Shown piece by piece: positions 59,084 through 64,000 of a DNA stretch of 64,000 nt (position 1 is its first letter; every line of letters starts with the position of its first letter). The DNA lies in assembly GCA_944990035.1 (NCBI GenBank), contig CALYLX010000146.1, positions 744,001-808,000 of the forward strand, written 5' to 3'. The notes beneath the pieces were generated by a model. The model was not told where the DNA came from, searched no databases, and was given only the letters and a program-made list of their open reading frames with translations. This stretch comes from Clitopilus passeckerianus (Eukaryota; Basidiomycota; Agaricomycetes; Agaricales; Entolomataceae). The translations under genes were made by a program, and so were the position numbers.

Positions 59084-60164
59084 ATGATTCTCTCTCCATC
59101 GTCTCTGGGAGATATCATCGCCCTTGTTCAACTTACCACAGTAATCATCAAAGCTCTTGCCAACACTACCTCCTCAGACGAATGTCGAATTGTTATGGCA
59201 GAGCTGCGATCACTTTCCGAAGCTGCCACTATCATCATGACCCTAGTGGAAGCACTCCCGTTGCATGGAGCGACTGAAAGACTTCGAATGGCACTCGAAA
59301 GGGACGTTGAGAGGTGCTCCAAAGACACTAAGAAGTTTCTGGAGGTCATCAATCCATACTACGAGGTTTTATGCTCGACAGATCCCTCGAAGACCCGATC
59401 TGTGCAGGAAATCTGTCGCAAATTGTGGTGGGTACTGTTCAAGAAAGGGGAGGTCTCTGAGTTGATGGCCAGGATTCAAGGCCATAGGAATAAGATTGTG
59501 GCCCTCGCGAAGTAAGTCGACGCATTTCATTGTCGGACTCCTCTAACGCCTTTCGATTCTAGCACGATTATGATCGCCCATTCTACAAACGTCTATTCGC
59601 AAGCCATTCAACCCTCTAGATCTTACACAGTCCACGTTACCGACTTCCTAAGCCGAAAGCTGCCTGTTCCCTTTGACTGGTGCAGAACCTGGGAGGTACA
59701 GTCCAGGTCGACCATATTCGCCTCATATACTAAACCTTGTTCAGGATTTTGGAAGAACGATGAGGTCTTATCTTGCCACCGGAGGTATCTTCCACTATCA
59801 AATTCGCGAGGGTCGCTTCATCATTCTAGGCAAGAACGAAGAATGGATAAAACCCTCCCGATGGGCTGAGCAGGTCCGCCCAGGCTGCACTTTACAGATC
59901 TTCGTTGCCATCGACCAATTCAATCATTTCTCACATAAACGCTCCAAAGGTGATTGCGCTCGATGTGCAGAAAGCCTCCCTGAGGTTCCGGGGTGGAAGG
60001 CTCATTGGAGGATCGCCAAGATGCCGAAGAGCGAGACTCTTGAAGAGCATATAGTTGTTTGCAGACTGGAGCAGGTACGAGAGACCGACACTGGCAGTAA
60101 TAGCGGCCGTGTAAGTTGCGCCTCATTCACTCCTATCAGGCGGGCCTTGGGACCCAGATATTAG
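59084..60164 (+). CDS. STAND-N-terminus-like and ubiquitin-like protein
   Basis: The start MILSPSSLGDIIALVQLTTVIIKAL resembles the helical N-terminal domain found on fungal STAND NTPases and related proteins (SLGD..AL), but no NACHT or NB-ARC follows. After introns near 59513-59562 and 59694-59744 comes VHVTDFLSRKLPVPFDWCRTWEDFGRTMRSYL, with FHYQIREGRFIILG and WAEQVRPGCTLQIFVAI. This block pattern (basic strand, 'TWE' turn, 'V.PG..L') matches the ubiquitin-like C-terminal domain common in Agaricomycetes proteins with this N-terminus. Cysteines in GDCARCAE may bind metal. The 3' end is uncertain: it may stop at 60164, or splice at 60112 and end at ~60174. Role unknown; signalling or defence are guesses. 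Confidence 0.62.
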
Positions 60165-60428
60165 CGGTTTGAACCTATCTATTACTTTCGCCTGATGCTA
60201 AACCCTTCCCATGGCATTGACGATCTTTGGCAGCTATCTACATATTTATCGATCTTACTTCATACGTTAATTACTGGTCAGCGACGACTTGGGTCAAGTC
60301 CGACATGAGCAGGAGTCAAATCCCAGTTGTATCATATCGGGTATATTTAGTCGCATTGTAATATACATTGTACATAGATCGTCATTTACCCCCCAATTTG
60401 TGAGTACAGTGTCATTCCGTATCGGCTC

Positions 60429-61399
60429 TTAGAGAGGTATTCCCGGAGGGAAGACCATGGGTTTTTGGACCTCTTCACGTTTGTCAGCCCCGCAAATGAG
60501 CTCGACTAGCTTCAATGCAAACGGAAACGCGGTTCCTGCAGCAACCTTCAGTATGCCAGAATCGCTCGAGTGGTTATACTTTACCAGGGCCACGACTACG
60601 ACCCACTGCATTAGTGTGGAGTTTATCACATCGAGTGGGTGGAATCATACCTTGAGATCAGTTTTCCAGAGACCACAACAGGGTCTTCGGAATAGTCGAA
60701 TTCTATACATAGTTGGTTGAATACGAGAGAGGCTAGATAACCCAGAATCAGCCTGACCTTTCTCTAGATCTTGTTTCACGCTTGGGTGGCTTGTAAGCTT
60801 TTGTCGGGGAAGACCCGAAGTCAAGGCTCCTAGGCTCCCTTCAGGATATTTAGCGTGTACCTCTCCGAGTGGTTGTGAGATCTACGGCCCGGGTAGCTTA
60901 CCTGCACAGATCATTGCAACATACTTATCCTTCGCAATGAAGTTCCTGACAAGGTTTTGCACATCTTTATTCTTCGTAATAGTATCGGCGCCTTTTGCGC
61001 CGCCTGGGATCACAAGAACGTTATACCGGTCCTGAACGGAGAATTTTAGCATGCGCCCTGCTGGATATTTTCTAGCTGAATCAGCCTACAGGACCAAAGG
61101 AGCCTGGGGTGAAGTATGAATCAGGCATGATGTTGATCCCTCGAGAGCCCTTGGCGAAAGGTGGGCTCGCGGCTCTAGTCACCGCACCAGAGCCTGAAGC
61201 TTCCGGAACGAAGGCCGAGACAACTCTGATTCCAGCGCGTATGAGGGTGTCGTATGTGATGGTACTATCGTAAGATGCATTGATTGGTATGTTCATTACA
61301 GCTGTGATCATATCCTGGAACTTACAATTCCATCTCCTCCGTTCCGTCCGCAATCAAGATCAGAGCGGAAGGCTGTTGCATTGAAGATGGATCCGACAT
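60429..61399 (-). CDS. DJ-1/PfpI family protein
   Basis: Class I glutamine-amidotransferase-like fold (DJ-1/ThiJ/PfpI). Members serve as glyoxalase III or deglycase-type enzymes, or as redox-sensing chaperones. The start MSDPSSMQQPSALILIADGTEEMEF contains the conserved glutamate. After splicing: TYDTLIRAGIRVVSAFVP, YNVLVIPGGAKGAD, and the nucleophile elbow MICAGSLGALTS with the active cysteine. Then come EFDYSEDPVVVSGKLITS|SRGPGTAFPFALKLVE and the end VFPPGIPL. The model needs about seven exons, including an 11-nt micro-exon at 60585-60595 between two introns; without it the conserved RGPGTA block is lost. Confidence in family is high. Confidence 0.85.
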
Positions 61400-61547
61400 G
61401 ATGGTGCTTGTGAAAGATACGAATGGGCAAGAACGCTGATATTGTACTGCTCAGGCTGCAAGATAAAGGATGATGTAATTGTGATCACATAAATGGCTAG
61501 GCATTAGACGCTCAGCTTGGTATCCCGCCTATCACCTATCTTCTCTC

Positions 61548-61809
61548 ATGCCATCTGATATCCAAGCTCATGCCCCAACGCCTACGAAGGCCTCGATTAT
61601 ATGCCAGAGGCCGGCTTTCTTTGTATGCCCAATTCCTGGGTGCGATGCTCGGTTTCAGAGGCAATATTATCTCAAAGGTGATCATATTCCGAGTCGGTCA
61701 CTGAGAATAGATATTGGAGTATTGAAATAACCAAAATTTTGTAGGACATATAGCAGAGCATTCTGAACAGAAGCCCTATTTAACGAAAACAGAGATAGAT
61801 TGTAAATGA
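61548..61809 (+). CDS. one-finger C2H2 mini-protein
   Basis: Exons 61548-61677 and 61745-61809, joined across GTGATC...TTGTAG, give 64 residues. Splicing completes a classical zinc finger: VCPIPGCDARFQRQYY then LKGHIAEH (C-x4-C-x12-H-x3-H), followed by SEQKPY, which resembles the TGEKPY linker between fingers. A stop comes nine residues later. Unspliced, the second histidine is lost. It may be the truncated remains of a multi-finger transcription factor or a real small gene; no other finger lies downstream. Confidence 0.5.
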
Positions 61810-62872
61810 TAGACATTGCCTGAGTCCGGAACGGTGGATACCAACCCCATTTCCAAGGGAAAATCTTATGATTTTAGGGGTCAAGCGCCTCTATTGTCCC
61901 CCCGGTTTTTGAACTAGTTCTTTGCTTCCGTATATTGCCTAAAAGAAACCAGGAAGGAGCTATTTAACAATTGCAGCGGCTTTAGCGGGATTACCCACCG
62001 ACGGAAGGAGATTAGATTAGATCAATAACCACCTGAATCCCCTGTGAAGGAACTGAGCGACCATATTGGCACGCCCAAAGCGAATCATGTAACACCAACC
62101 GTTTAACTGCGCCTGAAGCCCAAGGATTTCATTATGGATCGAAGTTCCGAAGCAGCCAGTTCCTAGCATGTGCTTCACTGCAATTTCGACCAAAGAAGGC
62201 CTCAGAACGGGATCAGCCTGAAGCTCAGCGCTCAAATGCCAAGTTGGTGGCTTGAGGGAAGGCCAGGCTAGCCGTATCTTTGGTTAACATTGACCTATTA
62301 TAGAGTAGTCAGATGTCTCCAGATTGTGGCCCCTCCCGAGCACTTGTATGATGGTGACTGCGAATATAGCGATTGGGGAAAACGCCTCGGTGACATTTGA
62401 TGGAAAACTGCAGTATTTCTTCCGAGTCGAGGAACCGGCATCATGAGCCAATGCAGCAGAGACCACAAGACCTCCCGGTCATTCGAGAACCTGTCAGAAA
62501 GCCGTTGAGGACATTGAATTCTGAGCACGCCACGTTGACTGGATAAATTGGATCATATTGGGTGATAATGCTACAGAGGAGTCAACTAAGAGGAAGGTAA
62601 TATTTTGGTTCGCCCGGCGAAAGGAAGGAGATATCAAACGCGTAAAAATACAGTTGGTAGTCGAATAGAGACGAGAACGGGTATAGGGAGAACGGATAAT
62701 CGATACAAGGTGTGTGAAGCAGTCGCAATTAGGAGGGTATCGTAGTAGTAAGTTTGGTTCTGGAAAGCCCCCGAAGAACATAAGGAAACGGTCCATTTTG
62801 GTGAGGTGGGTATGTGTCATGATTTTCATGAGACGCTATTATCGTCATTCATTTCCAAGTTCCGTGGAGCCC
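61810..62872. other. intergenic, about 1 kb
   Basis: No gene supported. A minus-strand open frame at 62017-62235 (PSLVEIAVKHMLGTGCFG) has protein-like composition but no recognised relatives and no splice partners. The rest is mixed, non-coding in appearance. Confidence 0.4.
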
Positions 62873-63823
62873 TTAGTGGTTTTGAGCAGCAGCAAGATTC
62901 ATTGCGCCGAGGACGACCTCCCACGCAAGATCCAAGATACCCCACAAGTCCGGGTCGTGAATGCCCAAAGCGACAACGTCTTGCCAGAGCTCCTTCACGT
63001 GCGCTGCATGTGAGGTCAGTGTGTGTGCACTGCCTTTGCCTGAGGCGGATGCAGAAACAAGGTAAGCTGCGAGGCTGTGGAGGGTTTGGCCATTCGAGAG
63101 AGCACTGCGGACGTCAGAGTCGGTAAGGTTGGCGACAAAGGAGGACGGCAGGGGAACGAGGGCTCGGAGGATTGTGGCGGGTGTTGGGTTGTACAGCCAG
63201 CTATGGAGGAGTGAGAACGCTGCTGGGCTGGGAAGGGATAGAGGGAGGACAGGGAGTGTGGCGGAGGAGCCTGCTGGTGCTGAGGCGGGAAGGCGGGGAA
63301 GCTTGGTGCAAACTGCAGCAAGGAGCAGAGCGTGAATAGGGAAGATGGATGCAGAGTCGGCGTGTGCTGTTGAAGAAGAGACAGCGAGGACGTGGGTTGG
63401 GACCATGCTTGGGTTGCTTCCCGGTCGGACCGGAACAGTCAGGGCGGGTGGGAGGCGTGATCGTGGCATCGAGCTAGGGACATGAGAGGAAGAGACAGAG
63501 CTCAGACCAGATAGCATGCTAGAAGATGAGAGATTAGATCAGTATATCGCAGTTTAGGAAAGTTCAAGGTAGACGTACTCCTTTGCCTGCGCTCTGAGAC
63601 CACGGCGAACGTATTCGCTTGGCACACCGGCCAGTTCAGGTGCGACAGCCGCAATGGCATCGCGAGAGACCTCAGCGAAAGGTGGACGAGACAGTGTCCT
63701 GGGAAGCTTGACAGCGTTTGAGGGCGCTGGTACAGAATGCATTGCTGCAGCTTGATGGTGAGTTGAAGGGTAAGGATAAGCTTTTGCGAAGCCGGCGGGA
63801 TGAGATGCAGCGACTTGGAACAT
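62873..63823 (-). CDS. Clp1-like protein (clamp-connection/sexual development family)
   Basis: Basidiomycete-specific family. In Coprinopsis, Clp1 triggers clamp formation downstream of the A mating-type locus; in Ustilago it is needed for proliferation of the dikaryon. Two exons: MFQVAASHPAGFAKAYPYP at 63823 up to QAKD (donor GTACGT, acceptor CTAG), then MLSGLSSVSSS. Conserved blocks: VPSEYVRRGLRAQAK, PTHVLAVSSS, FPIHALLLAAVCTKLPRLP, LPVLPLSLPSPAAFSLLHSWLY, HAAHVKELWQDVVALGIHDPDLWGILDLAWEVVLGAMNLA. About 295 residues. No enzymatic motif. Nothing else of a mating locus is in the window, so this may be a paralogue (Clp1-like) rather than the orthologue. Confidence 0.85.
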
Positions 63824-64000
63824 GACGGCGATGATAATCGTTCAACAATGTGGCTCTAGAGTGGTAGGATGTTGTCTAGTAGAATAAGAATACTGAGCCT
63901 GTAGCGAAGTCGCTGAACGAGTAAAGAAAGATCGTTGTTTCGGCAGTATATTTAAAGTACTGGGCTTTACAGCCATTACGCTGCTCAGGGCCCACTCAGA

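Noticed and set aside
62017..62235. Small minus-strand gene
   Set aside because: Protein-like stretch, but no recognised family, no splice partner and no conserved start context.

Overview
The window looks like nuclear DNA of a mushroom-forming basidiomycete (Agaricomycetes-type). Genes are dense and on both strands. They are cut by many short introns (about 45-70 nt, GTRNGT donors, CTNAC-like branch sites). Families typical of this group are present: a Clp1-like clamp-formation protein, a secreted CBM1 protein, lineage-specific F-box/LRR proteins beginning MHRCL, MYND-finger proteins and a STAND-N-terminus-like protein. I see no bacterial, plasmid or phage signal and no CRISPR array. All gene models were spliced by eye; intron borders are inference from frame and splice signals.

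Layout. 1-0.8 kb: the 3'-truncated end of an F-box/LRR gene. 1.2-14.3 kb: a conserved housekeeping block with a GDP-fucose-type transporter, MRE11, a probably inactive alpha/beta-hydrolase, an Age2-type ArfGAP, a multi-span promethin-like membrane protein, a PEX39-like KPWE protein and serine palmitoyltransferase LCB2. 14.8-21.9 kb: two tandem paralogues of a large 2OG-Fe(II) oxygenase, the second with a frameshift. 22.4-29 kb: a MYND protein, two unrecognised genes and FAD synthetase. 29.5-32.8 kb: convergent GDP-L-fucose synthase and GDP-mannose 4,6-dehydratase.

33-36.2 kb: an F-box/LRR relic followed by an intact F-box/LRR gene. 36.6-40.6 kb: a CBM1 protein, a DUG1-type dipeptidase and a SUZ-domain protein sharing a 124-bp divergent promoter with DUG1. 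40.9-50.5 kb: a cluster of related F-box/LRR genes in several stages of decay, interrupted by a 1.3-kb AT-rich element with terminal inverted repeats and an internal tRNA-like pol III promoter. 51-64 kb: another kind of F-box/LRR gene, a small tail-anchored-looking protein with a repeated IFDGPAR motif, a gene-poor 2 kb, a Bro1/ALIX-type protein, a STAND/ubiquitin-like protein, a DJ-1/PfpI protein, a one-finger C2H2 mini-protein and a Clp1-like gene.

Functionally, the strongest theme is GDP-fucose. Both enzymes of the de novo pathway (GDP-mannose to GDP-4-keto-6-deoxymannose to GDP-fucose) sit tail to tail, and a SLC35C1-like Golgi carrier lies 27 kb away. The second theme is birth and death of F-box/LRR genes: relics, frameshifts and a mobile element lie among intact copies. 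The remaining genes are unlinked housekeeping functions.
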